Shown piece by piece: positions 17,558 through 24,933 of a stretch of 33,895 bases of DNA. Within the stretch, counting starts at the first letter, position 1. Each line of letters starts with the position of its first letter. The DNA is from Candidatus Contendibacter sp. (lineage in GTDB: Bacteria > Pseudomonadota > Gammaproteobacteria > Competibacterales > Competibacteraceae), in NCBI GenBank assembly GCA_008933795.1, contig WBUJ01000026.1:1-33895 (forward strand). The letters run 5' to 3'. The position numbers were made by a program, and so were the translations under genes. The notes below the pieces were generated by a model, which saw only the letters and a program-made list of their open reading frames with translations, made no database searches and had not been told where the DNA came from.

Positions 17558-18528
17558 CCGATGTTGATTCGCCCTGGAAGGAGGTGTTGGAGCGGTACTT
17601 CGCCGCCTTCACCACGTTTTTCTTCCCCGCCGTCCACGCAGGCATCGACTGGGAGCGGGGGTACGCTTTTCTGGACAAGGAATTGCAGCGGGTCGTGCGG
17701 GATGCGCGGCTGGGGCGGCGCTACGCGGACAAGTTGATCCAGGTTTGGCGGCGGGACGGCGACGAGGTTTGGGTGCTGGTCCATGTCGAGGTCCAGGGTC
17801 AGTACGAGGCGAGCTTCGCCGAGCGGATATTCATGTACCATACCCGCATTAGGGATCGCTACCAACGCCCCGTGGTCAGTCTGGCAGTGCTAACGGATGG
17901 CCGACGCCGCTGGCGGCCGGCGGCGTACTGGCAGGATTTGTGGGGCTGTGCGCTACACTGGCGTTATCCGCTGGTCAAACTGCTGGACTACCGGGATCGG
18001 GAAGCGGAGTTGGAAACTCATGCCAACCCGTTTGCGGTCGTGGTCTTGGCGCACCTCAAGGCCCAGGACCCGGTGCGGGACCTGGAAGCGCGCTACAACT
18101 GGAAATGGCGGCTGGCGCGCGGACTGTACCACTGGGGCTGGTCGCGTCAGGACGTGCTCGAACTCTTCCGCTTCCTGGATTGGGTGCTGGTGTTGCCGGA
18201 AGCGGCGGAAGATCGGTTATGGGCGGAACTGCAACAATATGAGGAGCAACAGGTCATGCGCTATGTGACGAGCGTGGAGCGAATCGGGATTAAAAAAGGC
18301 TTGCAGCAGGGCTTGCAGCAGGGTGAAATCCGTGTTTTGCGCCGACAGATGACGCAGCGTTTTGGCGAACTGCCGGCTTGGGTGGAAACCCGGTTGCGGG
18401 ATGCGTCGCCAGAACAACTGGAGGCTTGGGCCGAACGTCTGCTGGTAGTCAGCCGCAGGAGGAGGTTTTCGAGGCGAGCGGCGGACACTGAGCGATCCTG
18501 GCTTCTCCTCTGTTTAAAGTCTTTGTGA
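17554..18528 (+). CDS. Rpn-like PD-(D/E)XK nuclease family protein with C-terminal DUF4351-like domain
   Basis: ATGA overlap with upstream GT. YADKLIQVWRRDGDEVWVLVHVEVQGQYEASFAERIFMYHTRI nuclease core; C-terminal VLRRQMTQRFGELPAWVETRLRDASPEQLEAWAERLL. Confidence 0.82.
   Translation: MTDVDSPWKEVLERYFAAFTTFFFPAVHAGIDWERGYAFLDKELQRVVRDARLGRRYADKLIQVWRRDGDEVWVLVHVEVQGQYEASFAERIFMYHTRIRDRYQRPVVSLAVLTDGRRRWRPAAYWQDLWGCALHWRYPLVKLLDYRDREAELETHANPFAVVVLAHLKAQDPVRDLEARYNWKWRLARGLYHWGWSRQDVLELFRFLDWVLVLPEAAEDRLWAELQQYEEQQVMRYVTSVERIGIKKGLQQGLQQGEIRVLRRQMTQRFGELPAWVETRLRDASPEQLEAWAERLLVVSRRRRFSRRAADTERSWLLLCLKSL
18256..18528 (+). other. Putative intragenic in-frame ORF (90 aa) inside the Rpn-like gene
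   Basis: In-frame ATG 18256 preceded by GAGGAG (18241-18246) with a 9-nt spacer. Encodes the hinge plus the DUF4351-like domain only. Confidence 0.4.
18298..18321 (+). repeat. 12-bp tandem duplication encoding GLQQ-GLQQ
   Basis: ggcttgcagcag repeated twice exactly, in frame in the first Rpn-like gene. Confidence 0.9.
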
Positions 18529-18541
18529 AAGGAGCCTGACC

Positions 18542-18778
18542 ATGCAAGCCATTGAGTTTGAAGCCATCGCCGACCAGCACATGCTGCGACTGCCGGATCA
18601 GGTACCCAACGGCATCAAGCTTCGGGTTTTGTTGCTCCTGGACGACGCGATGAATGCAGTAGTCCCCAAGCGGCGACCAGAAGAGGATAGGCCACGTCGT
18701 AAACCATCGCCGAAGCTGGCCGGTTCGGTGGTCATGCACGATGACCTGATTGCACACACGGTGCCGGAAGAAGATTGA
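18542..18778 (+). CDS. Small antitoxin-like protein (VapB/AbrB or DUF2281-like)
   Basis: 78 aa: MQAIEFEAIADQHMLRLPDQVPNGIKLRVLLLL N-terminus and KPSPKLAGSVVMHDDLI...PEED C-terminus resemble small type II antitoxins. gaaaggag SD just upstream. Confidence 0.6.
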   Translation: MQAIEFEAIADQHMLRLPDQVPNGIKLRVLLLLDDAMNAVVPKRRPEEDRPRRKPSPKLAGSVVMHDDLIAHTVPEED

Positions 18779-18779
18779 G

Positions 18780-18929
18780 ATGTCCTTAGCTCGATCAGGC
18801 GTTGCGGGTTTCCGACGTGATTTGTATTTCGGTCGACCGGCCTATCGCCGTGCGTGCCGCCAGCTTCCCCGAACACCACAGCATCCTGTGGATTGCTTCA
18901 TCAGCGCGACCGCTATCGAACGCACATGA
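18780..18929 (+). pseudogene. Decayed PIN-domain (VapC-like) toxin remnant
   Basis: Immediately downstream of the antitoxin. Two frames together give ISVDRPIAVRAASFPEHHS (frame a) then HPVDCFISATAIERT (frame b), resembling the PIN C-terminal pattern ...RaasLp..HhDPaDrlIaATA, then truncated at the MITE-like element. Confidence 0.5.
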
Positions 18930-19045
18930 TTATAGTCTGCCCAATTATGATCTATACATTGCTAATGAATAATTTTAAATTAGTTATTATAAATCATACA
19001 CTTGATATTAAGTGCATGTACTGAAGTGAATTGGGCAGACTATAA
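18930..19045. mobile_element. MITE-like 116-bp element with 17-bp perfect terminal inverted repeats
   Basis: TTATAGTCTGCCCAATT (18930-18946) and AATTGGGCAGACTATAA (19029-19045) are perfect reverse complements flanking an AT-rich non-coding core. TA dinucleotides at the ends fit a TA target. Confidence 0.7.
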
Positions 19046-19163
19046 CAATTCTATAAAGGCAGTGAAACTGCATGGGTTATGGGTTCCGTAACTTCGTCAA
19101 TTTTAAGCAATGGATCATGATCAGTTTCGCCTAGCTCCACAAGAACTGTCGAAGAACCAAATT

Positions 19164-20348
19164 ATGGGAAAAAAAATATATTTAATATCTTATTATTTTG
19201 CGCCTCTAGGTCGCGCTGATGGTGTCAATCGGACCTTGCTTACCAAAGGATTGGCCGACCAAGGTTGGAAAATTGACGTTGTAAGCTGTGCCAACTACAA
19301 GGGTACTTTCCTTAATTTTCAAGAAGATACATCCCTGCTGCGATTGTTGGGCGAGCAGGTCGCTCTGTACAGAATAGAGAATCCCCAACAGAGTCCTTTT
19401 AGAGAGCTAGCCGCCGCTGTTGGTATGATTCCCGATGCCTTTGAGGGTTGGATAAAGCCGGCAATCTCTGCCTGCAAAAAAATAGTCCAAGATTTTGGAG
19501 TGATTTATGCTGTCATTCCTCCAGTAACAAACGCAATCGTTGCTTCCTATATTAGCCAACATAACCAGATGCCTTTAGTGATTGATTTTCGCGATAATGT
19601 TTTTAATTTAAACAGGGATATAGTTCAAAAAGCTCAAGCCATCATAGCATCAACACCACAATCTCTTACCGAAATGATTCAATTTTATCAAATAGGTGAC
19701 CAGATCAAGAGTTTGGTGGCCTATAATGGCTTCTTAGAGAATTCTACTGATGTTATCGGTAGTCAGCAAAAACAGAAGAAAAACAATCAAAAAATCAAGA
19801 TTATTTATACGGGTCTTTTAAATTATGCTCAAGATCCAGCAATACTAGCTCGTTGCATTAAACAACTGTCTAAAACAAGGCCTGATATAATGCAAAAATT
19901 GGGTATTGATTATTATGGACCAGAAAATTACTACACAAAAATTTTTCTAAAACCTTACTTATCTCAAGTTATAAAATTTAAGGGTTACGTTATTTTCTCA
20001 GAAGCACTGCTGGCGATGTCACAAGCGGATTTTGGTTATACTTCATTAAGATATAATAGCAAAAGCTACTGTATACCATCAAAGGTATTTCAATATCTTA
20101 GTCAAGGACTTCCCTTGATTGCTACTGGTCCGGACGGAGCGCTGAAAGAATTGATTAATACTTATAAAATAGGCGTTTTTTCGGAATTTAGCAACTTGGA
20201 AAGACACAAAGAAAATATTTTGAATATCATCGAAAAACCCCACTGTGTTGAAGAGTTGAGAATGAATGTACAAAAGTTTAGTCATATTTTTCAGCTGAAA
20301 GAGCAGATTATGAAGATTAGCGAGTTATTAAAATCTCTGGGAAACTGA
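19164..20348 (+). CDS. Glycosyltransferase (GT4-like), AT-rich island
   Basis: MGKKIYLISYYFAPLGRADGVNRTLLTKGLADQGWKIDVVS, SQADFGYTSLRYNSKSYCIPSKVFQYLSQGLPLIATGPDGALKELI. ATG 19164 aligns with the typical GT start (track start 19110). Confidence 0.78.
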   Translation: MGKKIYLISYYFAPLGRADGVNRTLLTKGLADQGWKIDVVSCANYKGTFLNFQEDTSLLRLLGEQVALYRIENPQQSPFRELAAAVGMIPDAFEGWIKPAISACKKIVQDFGVIYAVIPPVTNAIVASYISQHNQMPLVIDFRDNVFNLNRDIVQKAQAIIASTPQSLTEMIQFYQIGDQIKSLVAYNGFLENSTDVIGSQQKQKKNNQKIKIIYTGLLNYAQDPAILARCIKQLSKTRPDIMQKLGIDYYGPENYYTKIFLKPYLSQVIKFKGYVIFSEALLAMSQADFGYTSLRYNSKSYCIPSKVFQYLSQGLPLIATGPDGALKELINTYKIGVFSEFSNLERHKENILNIIEKPHCVEELRMNVQKFSHIFQLKEQIMKISELLKSLGN

Positions 20349-20349
20349 G

Positions 20350-20892
20350 ATGCTACAGCAACGGGTTCAGAAAATTGATAAGTGGCGCTATTCTTTAATA
20401 GCCAAGTTTTGTCAAGGTAAGACTCTTGATGTGGGTTGTGGGCTCCAGCAACTAGCAGCGTATCTGAATAAAGATCATTTCTATATAGGAAGTGACGTTG
20501 AAGGAGGAGCAGTCAACTGTTCAGCTTATAAACTACCTTTCTCGGACGGGTCGTTTGACACAGTCATCTTGGCAGAAATACTGGAACATTTAGAAATGCC
20601 CCTAGTAGCTCTTCAAGAAGCGGCCAGAGTATCGAGCAAGCGTATTATAGTTACCGTTCCAAATGACTATTCTCTAGTTCGCTTGGCTAGGCTTCTATTA
20701 GGAAAGGAAGTTGAAATCGAACAAGAGCATTTATTATCTTTTAACTCTTTTAATCTCAAAATGTTGTTAAACCGAGTCAACTTTAACTTGATCGAGTCAT
20801 TCTCATTTCCACTTCGTATTCAAATTCTGCCCGAGATTCCAATACGCTCCAGATTTGGTTATTGGTTATTCTGCGTTGCGGATCGTTCCTGA
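20350..20892 (+). CDS. Class I SAM-dependent methyltransferase
   Basis: GKTLDVGCGLQQLAAYL motif I, LPFSDGSFDTVILAEILEHLEMPLVALQEAARV. Confidence 0.85.
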   Translation: MLQQRVQKIDKWRYSLIAKFCQGKTLDVGCGLQQLAAYLNKDHFYIGSDVEGGAVNCSAYKLPFSDGSFDTVILAEILEHLEMPLVALQEAARVSSKRIIVTVPNDYSLVRLARLLLGKEVEIEQEHLLSFNSFNLKMLLNRVNFNLIESFSFPLRIQILPEIPIRSRFGYWLFCVADRS

Positions 20893-21788
20893 GGCAACTC
20901 CTTCGCGCTTTTCATGGCGATTTTCTTATAGTAGGAAAAATTCCACCACTGAATTCCGAGAGAAGACGCTCCGTAAAGCCCCAACATAAAGCAAACTAAG
21001 AAGGATGCTGCTCTGTTGGTCACTACTACTAGCGTTGCGATATGTAAAGGAACTGATAGTTGGGTTAATCCAAAAATCAGGGTTACATCATAACCACCCA
21101 GCCCCATGGGCATAAATGACAACATGCCAAATAAACAACTTATTATAGCAACTATACTGACATTCAGGACCGAAACTTCGCAACCAAATGCCCAAACTAA
21201 GGTATTGTGACGACCTATTTGAAAAGCAATATCTAGCAGTGTAACTAAGGTCAGCAATAAAATTTGCTTTGATTGAATTTCTTTCAATGTATCGTGCAAT
21301 TTTTTGAGAAAATTGGTTTTTCTAGATAAGCGTATTACAACATACAAGATTGCCAATAATAATATTAAAATAATCAGTGCAGGTAAAAACTTTCTAGCCT
21401 GGAAATAAAATGTTTTCGCCTGAAAATTAGATGAATTACCTCCTGTAGTAATCAGCAGCACCAGTGATATGCCGGCTACTGCTATCCATGTAGTATATCC
21501 TACCAAAGAATCAACCAGAATTCCGGATGAGATATGATTAAAGTTTAAGCCAGTTTTGGTGTGGATAAAATACAATCGGAGAGGAAAACCAAACTTTGGT
21601 AATAAATAGCTAAAAAGTGCTGTGATATTAAAGAGTCCAAACCATTCCTTGTATTTTAAGGTGGTTTTGCCCCTAAATAAAAGCCACCAACGGAAAGGCT
21701 CATTAGAAAAATTAAATATCACAAATAAAAGAAAAATAAGATAACAAATGCTTTTTTCAAAATTTAAAGCCCACACGAAAGCATCCAT
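20859..21788 (-). CDS. Flippase-like / lysylphosphatidylglycerol synthase TM-region (UPF0104-type) membrane protein
   Basis: 309 aa multi-TM: NEPFRWWLLFRGKTTLKYKEWFGLFNITALFSYLLPKFGFPLRLYFIHTKTGLNF, MGLGGYDVTLIFGL. 34-bp convergent overlap with the methyltransferase ORF. Confidence 0.72.
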   Translation of the reverse strand: MDAFVWALNFEKSICYLIFLLFVIFNFSNEPFRWWLLFRGKTTLKYKEWFGLFNITALFSYLLPKFGFPLRLYFIHTKTGLNFNHISSGILVDSLVGYTTWIAVAGISLVLLITTGGNSSNFQAKTFYFQARKFLPALIILILLLAILYVVIRLSRKTNFLKKLHDTLKEIQSKQILLLTLVTLLDIAFQIGRHNTLVWAFGCEVSVLNVSIVAIISCLFGMLSFMPMGLGGYDVTLIFGLTQLSVPLHIATLVVVTNRAASFLVCFMLGLYGASSLGIQWWNFSYYKKIAMKSAKELPQERSATQNNQ

Positions 21789-21791
21789 AAG

Positions 21792-22580
21792 TTAACCATT
21801 TAAATAATCTGGCTTACAGCGATGTAATAACAGCCAACGATGAAACGAAAAAAACTTAATAAAACTCAAGCGCGAGTCCATAAATCTGGCGATACCAAGA
21901 ATAAATTTAATGAACTTTGGATTGTTTCTTGCTAGCATCATGATCGGCAGAAACCAGGAAAATCCTGGCATGCCACCTTGCCCTTCCGTTCGCACAAATG
22001 ATAAATTTGTCAATTTACAAAAAAAAGACAGACTAAAACCCTTTCCTCCGGTTGAGGATGTACTCCCGACTAATAAAGCCGCAAGGGTAAGGTATTCTCG
22101 ACTTGGCTCTATCATCAGAAAATATCCATCCGAGGTCAATAAACTCATTAGATAGGTTACCATCCGTTGAGCCTGCTCCTCCTCAAGGTACATAATAACT
22201 GTAACCGCGATTATAGCTGAAAAGGTCCCCTTTTTGAATGGCAAAGAAGTAATGTCGGCGCAAACTACCGAATAGTTAATATTTTTTTTATAATTTTGGC
22301 AATAAATAAAAGAAAAATCTAATCCGATTATTGTTAAGTCAGGGCGATGCTTCTTTAGAAAAGCACTGATTCTGCCGTAACCGCACCCTAAATCAAGAAC
22401 TGTCGTGTATTTTGGCAATTTTGATAAGAGATTATTAAGTATAACCTCACCATGCCAATTTCCCAGATAATCATTAAGCAAAGGTGGAAACCCTTTCACT
22501 AAAACGCCAGAAGGCATTGAACCGTATACGGTAGCACGCTTATCCCAAGCTTCTTTTCCGCCTTGATTACTAACACTCAT
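21792..22580 (-). CDS. Class I SAM-dependent methyltransferase
   Basis: YTTVLDLGCGYGRISAFLKKHRPDLTIIGLDFS, LPFKKGTFSAIIAVTVIMYLEEEQAQRMV. Confidence 0.85.
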   Translation of the reverse strand: MSVSNQGGKEAWDKRATVYGSMPSGVLVKGFPPLLNDYLGNWHGEVILNNLLSKLPKYTTVLDLGCGYGRISAFLKKHRPDLTIIGLDFSFIYCQNYKKNINYSVVCADITSLPFKKGTFSAIIAVTVIMYLEEEQAQRMVTYLMSLLTSDGYFLMIEPSREYLTLAALLVGSTSSTGGKGFSLSFFCKLTNLSFVRTEGQGGMPGFSWFLPIMMLARNNPKFIKFILGIARFMDSRLSFIKFFSFHRWLLLHRCKPDYLNG

Positions 22581-22678
22581 ATAGCGTTCCTTTCCAGGTC
22601 GTGGAATTTTAAAATCCTGCTATTAATTAAGGCAAACACCTAGCCAAAGGTATCGTGCGACGGGATTCTGTATAGGTA

Positions 22679-23824
22679 TACTTTTAATTAAGCCAAATTT
22701 TACCTTTTAATTGTTTTATTTTATAGTATTTTGAGGGTTAATCGAAGGGTCTGGAGGGCGCACCATAATTCGACTGGTTTTCTCTAATGAGACGCGGGAA
22801 CGCCTGCGGCACGAGCGGATTCATCACCCGCATCCTCGGGTGCGGCAACGCCTGGAAGCGCTGTATCTCAAGAGTGAAGGCGGGTCGCATCAAGCCATTT
22901 GTGCGCAGGTGGGGATCACCAAACCGACCTTGATCAGCTATCTGCGTCTTTATCAGGACGGGGGCTGGGCGGCGCTGACCGCCTGCCGGTTCCGGCGCAC
23001 CCAGAGTGCGCTGGCGCCCCACAAGGCGACTATTATGCTGGCCTTCACGCGGCAACCGCCCGCGACCTTGGCCGAGGCCAGCGTCCGCATTGCCGAGCTG
23101 ACCGGGATCGAGCGCAGCCCCGCCCAAGTCGGTAAGGTGCTCAAACAGTTCGGTTTGAAGCGGCGCAAGACCGGGGCGATCCCTGGCCCGGCGCCGACCC
23201 CCGAGCGGCAGGCGGAGCGGGCGCGGTTCCAGCAGCAGGAGCTGGAGCCGCGTCTGGCCCAAGCGCAAGCGGGTCAACGCGCGGTCTTTTTTGTGGATGC
23301 CGCCCATTTTGTGCAGGGCTTATTTCTGAGCTGGCTGTGGTGCGTCGCCCGCTGCTGGCAGCCCACCCCCGCCGGCCGGCACCGGCTCAGCGGGCTGGGC
23401 GCGCTCAACGCCATCACCCACGAACTGATCACCGTCACCACCGACGCCTACATCAATAGCGCCAGTGTCTGTCAGTTGCTGCGCCAGTTGGCCGCGTTGG
23501 CTTTGCCGGTTCCGATCACCGTCATTCTGGACAACGCTCGCTATCAGCGCTGTCGGCTGGTGCAAGACACCGCCGCTGCTCTCAAGATTGAGTTGCTGTT
23601 TCTCCCGGCGTATTCGCCCCAGTTCAACTTGATCGAACGATTCTGGAAGCTGGTGAAAAAATGCTGCCTGCACGCCCGTTATTACCCCACCTTTCAGGAC
23701 TTTAAAACCTCGATTCTCCACTTCATTGAAACCGCCCATGTCGAGAAAAAACAGACCCTAAAATCATTGCTCACTTTTAACTTCCAATCGTTCAAAGAAT
23801 TAAAAGTTGGCATTAGCTAAAGTA
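22679..23824 (+). mobile_element. IS630-family insertion sequence
   Basis: DDE transposase flanked by imperfect TIRs: left GTATACTTTTAATTAAGCCAAATTTTA (from 22676) versus right, reverse complement, GTATACTTTAGCTAATGCCAACTTTTA (ending 23827). TA present at both boundaries. Confidence 0.85.
22765..23820 (+). CDS. IS630-family transposase, apparent non-ATG (ATA) start
   Basis: LDNARYQ, LPAYSPQFNLIERFWKLVKK DDE motifs. N-terminal coding IIRLVFSNETRERLRHERIHHPHPRVRQRLEALYLKSEG continues upstream of track start 22840. GGAGGG at 22753-22758 precedes ATA at 22765. Confidence 0.8.
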   Translation: MIRLVFSNETRERLRHERIHHPHPRVRQRLEALYLKSEGGSHQAICAQVGITKPTLISYLRLYQDGGWAALTACRFRRTQSALAPHKATIMLAFTRQPPATLAEASVRIAELTGIERSPAQVGKVLKQFGLKRRKTGAIPGPAPTPERQAERARFQQQELEPRLAQAQAGQRAVFFVDAAHFVQGLFLSWLWCVARCWQPTPAGRHRLSGLGALNAITHELITVTTDAYINSASVCQLLRQLAALALPVPITVILDNARYQRCRLVQDTAAALKIELLFLPAYSPQFNLIERFWKLVKKCCLHARYYPTFQDFKTSILHFIETAHVEKKQTLKSLLTFNFQSFKELKVGIS

Positions 23825-23827
23825 TAC

Positions 23828-24002
23828 ATCATCATCAGACAAGTTCGCCGAAATTGGCAAACTCACCGTTTGGCTCCCGATCCGCATCGCATTCGGATAA
23901 TCCTCCGGCCGCCAGCCAAGCGTCCGCTGATAAAACAGATGCTCGGGAATGATCAAATCATTTACCCCCACCCCGATATTCCGGGCGGTCAGCGTGTCAA
24001 GA
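23828..24002 (-). pseudogene. Truncated DegT/DnrJ/EryC1 aminotransferase 3' fragment
   Basis: About 165 bp aligns directly (about 85% identity by eye) with 24,99x-25,16x inside the intact aminotransferase. No ORF continues, and it ends at the IS630 right end. Confidence 0.85.
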
Positions 24003-24048
24003 AATAGCGACCACTCGCCAGAAGGGTCGCTTGTTCATCATCCCGGAA

Positions 24049-24333
24049 TCAGAGCCCACCCGCGAAAACTGCTTCCAGCGTCGCCGCGTCCAACACCCGT
24101 TCCCCCCACGCTTCCAATTGCGCCGGCGCCGCCGCCGCCAGCTTCGCCTCCGCCCACTCCGGCAGCGCTCCAAAGCGGCGGATCAACAGCCGCCGCAACA
24201 GCTTGAGTTCACCCTTGAGTTCACCCTTAAGTTCGCCCTTGAGTTCGCCCTTGAGTTCGCCCTCGGCCTCACCTTCGGCGAACACCTCCTGGTAAAACCG
24301 GGTCTGCTTCAATTCGGTATCCAAGCCCAACAT
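24049..24333 (-). other. Putative intragenic in-frame ORF (94 aa) inside the second Rpn-like gene
   Basis: Reverse-strand sequence gagaggagATCAAGGCGATG: GAGGAG, 9-nt spacer, in-frame ATG at 24333. Encodes GELK repeats plus the DUF4351-like domain. Confidence 0.4.
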
Positions 24334-24933
24334 CGCCTTGATCTCCTCTCGGCCCCAATGAGGGCACCGATACACCAGAATGGTTTCCACGAACTCCAGC
24401 ATCTGCTCAAAGGACAGTGCGGCAGCCGGCGTGGCCCGCGCCTGCCGCAATAACGCCACCGCTTGCGGCAAGGCTTTCTGCACATCGCCGATCAGCAACT
24501 GAATCAAGCGCAGGCCCAGCGTGGTCGCCGGTCGCCCGGCCCAGTCTTCCAAATACACCCGCTGGACTTCCGGCAGGTTCAACAATGAACCGTAATGCGG
24601 CTCGTTCAGCCGTTCCACCGCACGGTTGGGATAAATCACCAGCGCCCGCCACGGGTGCGGCGGCTGACACCGATACAGATACAGCAGAATCTCCGCAAAA
24701 AATCGCCCATAAAACAATTCATCGGGCTGATATTGCACCTCGACGAACACCACCGGCGCCTCCCGAACCTCCGCTGTTGGGATAAGTACACCGTCCAGTC
24801 GAAACGCAGTCTGCTTGATTTCCTCGGAACGAAACTCATAAGCCGCCCGCCCGGAAACCGGGATGCCCGCCAGTTCCAACGCCAGCGCGGGCATGGCCTG
24901 AAACAGTCGGTAGAACAACGAATCCGTCTTCAT
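24049..24933 (-). CDS. Rpn/DUF2887-type PD-(D/E)XK nuclease family protein with GELK repeats and DUF4351-like C-terminus
   Basis: MKTDSLFYRLFQAMPALALELAG, FRLDGVLIPTAEVREAPVVFVEVQYQPDELFYGRFFAEILLYLYR; (GELK)5 then LLRRLLIRRFGALPEWAEAKLAAAAPAQLEAWGERVLDA. ATGA overlap with the aminotransferase. Confidence 0.88.
   Translation of the reverse strand: MKTDSLFYRLFQAMPALALELAGIPVSGRAAYEFRSEEIKQTAFRLDGVLIPTAEVREAPVVFVEVQYQPDELFYGRFFAEILLYLYRCQPPHPWRALVIYPNRAVERLNEPHYGSLLNLPEVQRVYLEDWAGRPATTLGLRLIQLLIGDVQKALPQAVALLRQARATPAAALSFEQMLEFVETILVYRCPHWGREEIKAMLGLDTELKQTRFYQEVFAEGEAEGELKGELKGELKGELKGELKLLRRLLIRRFGALPEWAEAKLAAAAPAQLEAWGERVLDAATLEAVFAGGL
24202..24261 (-). repeat. 12-bp tandem repeat (5 units) encoding GELK
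   Basis: cttgagttcacc / cttgagttcacc / cttaagttcgcc / cttgagttcgcc / cttgagttcgcc on the + strand, plus a degenerate sixth unit ctcggcctcacc. Confidence 0.95.

Noticed and set aside
22617-22700. ttaattaaggcaaa near the IS630 left end resembling its TIR (ttaattaagccaaa)
   Set aside because: Short AT-rich match that could be chance; no second element end found.
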